Assembly: GCF_014805685.1 (NCBI RefSeq)
Contig: NC_060885.1
Coordinates: 18,466,132-18,530,131 of the forward strand
Reading direction: 5' to 3'
Length of the DNA: 64,000 bases
DNA from: Silurus meridionalis
Taxonomy: Eukaryota > Chordata > Actinopteri > Siluriformes > Siluridae
Shown here piece after piece: positions 62,493-64,000 of the stretch (its first letter is position 1; every line of letters begins with the position of its first letter). Below the pieces are notes generated by a model. That model searched no databases. It worked only from the letters and a program-made list of their open reading frames with translations, and was not told the origin of the DNA. A program made the translations under genes and the position numbers.

Positions 62493-64000
62493 TCTCTAGG
62501 TAATGTATGTAACCCTAGTTCCCTGAGGAAACGAGACGTTGCATCGCAACGCTTTGGGAACGTTTCCGTGTTGTCCACGCTCTAAATCACCTGTGTAATC
62601 TGTCCAATGGAAGGCACAGCATCACCATCGGCGTGACGTCACGATGAGAAAGCTATAAAAAGCACATGGAGTGAACCCGGCACCAGCTTCTGTGTAAGAG
62701 AAGGCAGCGTGGCAAGGGGACGTATGACCCCAAACGGAGCGGGGAGACCAGAGGACTCATAGGAAGACACGATAGCATCAATAATCCACCTGCTGAGAGT
62801 CTACTTATTAGCAGGGAGGCCTCAACAAGCAGTTGTTCTGACTTTCTCCAGGGCCCTGTCATATGTATGTGTTCAGTGCTTGCAGCTTTTGGTTCAGCTT
62901 TTCCTGGTCTGGGGCCTGAAATGAAAAGAATAGAATAACTGGATGTAACCTGCTTAAGGGTGCAGGAAGGCACTGGCCATGCCTGAGGTGAACTCAAGAA
63001 AGGAGGGGGCACTGAGATCACTAAAGATCACCTACTCTCCTCAGAGAGCAGAAACAGTCTTTACTGTGGGATGCCTCCATGAATTCTCGGCCAGGGGCTT
63101 TAAGGGGGCTCAGATAGAAACTCCAACACAACGGTCAGTTCCCACCCAGGCACTCTAGGTCACACTGGAGGCCTCACCCTCCAGGTGCCGCGGAGACAAC
63201 GCGTCAAATGCGGGTCTCTGCCCAGTGATTGCCCCACTACGGAGGCATGATATGCCGAAACAGTGGACACGTAGACTTTGCGGGTGGATGGAGCTAACCC
63301 TTTTGCGAACTGTTCCTGAAGGAACTCCAGCACTGAACCGACCAGGCGGTGGACTAGGTAAAATTGGTGTTGAACGGACAACACAGTGAACAGACGCCAT
63401 CTCATGGCTGGAGCTCTGGAATAAAGAATGGTCTCAACCACCTTGATGGAGAGACAGGACCCTTGGATATGTGCCCCCTCAGGGGCTACAGCCACAGCTT
63501 CTATATTCCACTCAGAGGGATCTCTAATGGAGGCTGATCGGGGAAGCCCACCAGGTCCACAAACCATGGTCTGCCCGGCCACCTTGGGGCCACCAGGAGG
63601 AGACGTACTCCATCCCGGGGAAACTCTCTCCACAACTCCTAGAAGCAGGAGGCTTACAGGCACAGCTTCAGCCACGCATGTGCTATGGCATCCAGCCCTA
63701 GAGGGGCTGAGGGAGTCAGGGAGAACCATAGGGGACAGTGCAACGTCTCTTGAAATGTAAAAAAGTCCACCTGGGCCTTGCTAAATCTGCTCCAAATTTG
63801 CTCCACCACGTGAGGATGAAGCCACCATTCCCCGCATCTCAACTCCTGCCTCAACAGGGTGTCTGCTGCTTCGTTTAGATGGCCCGGGATGTACGCTGCT
63901 CTCAGTAATAGCAGCCTCCCTTGAGCCCACAGGAGGATCTGGCGTGTCAGCCTGTACAGGGGGCGTGAACGCAAACCTTTTATGATGTCTTAATTTTTTA
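62493..64000 (-). mobile_element. DIRS-family retrotransposon, runs off window
   Basis: The left end (gtctctaggtaatgtatgta, accctagttccctgagg) is the same inverted terminal repeat as at 44065. Next comes a leader-like block (gacgtcacgatgagaaagct). On the minus strand follow tyrosine recombinase scraps (62653-63021 and 63155-63420: SVLEFLQEQFAKGLAPSTRK, VSAYHASVVGQSLGRDP) and RNase H (63654-63974: EWWLHPHVVEQIWSRFSKAQ). Frameshifts separate the pieces. RT and gag would lie to the right of the window. Confidence 0.85.

Larger units (their letters stand above)
58770..64000 (-). other. Region upstream of the candidate first coding exon
   Basis: Either 5' UTR and promoter or a further intron of pcdh15. 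It contains a hAT element and a DIRS copy. I could not find a core promoter, a CpG-rich stretch or a convincing further exon in 58770-59880 or 60832-62490. Confidence 0.5.

Overview
The window looks like a teleost fish chromosome segment. About 56 kb of it is occupied by the 5' coding half of one gene on the minus strand, protocadherin-15 (pcdh15). The rest is AT-rich intron packed with fish-type transposable elements: Tc1/mariner, pogo/Tigger, hAT, L2-like LINEs, DIRS tyrosine-recombinase retrotransposons, a solo LTR, SINE relics and many long dinucleotide repeats. The mix would suit a catfish-like or other otophysan genome, but I cannot place the species. There are no bacterial features, CRISPR arrays, tRNA genes or rRNA genes that I can see.

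Gene layout (minus strand, so the protein runs from high to low coordinates). A candidate first coding exon with the signal peptide is at 58679-58769. It is followed by a 15-bp micro-exon (53016-53030) and exons at 51977-52042, 28884-29044, 27044-27199, 15361-15480, 15142-15252, 10558-10728, 5203-5311, 4969-5081 and 2753-2959. Spliced, they give one open frame of 440 codons: signal peptide, extracellular cadherin repeats EC1-EC3 and the start of EC4. Phases agree at every junction. The gene continues off the left edge of the window, where the remaining EC repeats, membrane segment and cytoplasmic tail must lie. Pcdh15 forms the lower part of the hair-cell tip link and binds cadherin-23 through EC1-EC2.

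Repeat layout. A nearly complete Tc1 element sits at 5388-7000. A TA-repeat palindrome built on a pogo-like MITE is at 11939-12367. A solo LTR with a 5-bp target duplication is at 16493-16976. LINE copies are at 18265-20165, 23640-25585 and 30330-31530. A nest of DIRS, LINE and Tc1 pieces spans 22556-26940. Two related hAT elements lie at 33492-34389 and 59891-60822. Three copies of one pogo-like family lie at 37346, 40440 and 56192. DIRS copies lie at 44065-45660 and from 62493 to the right edge.

I found no convincing novel multi-gene system. The items most worth checking are the candidate signal-peptide exon, the micro-exon, the nested retroelement cluster, two palindromic rearrangements and a small unexplained coding fragment at 49839-50156.
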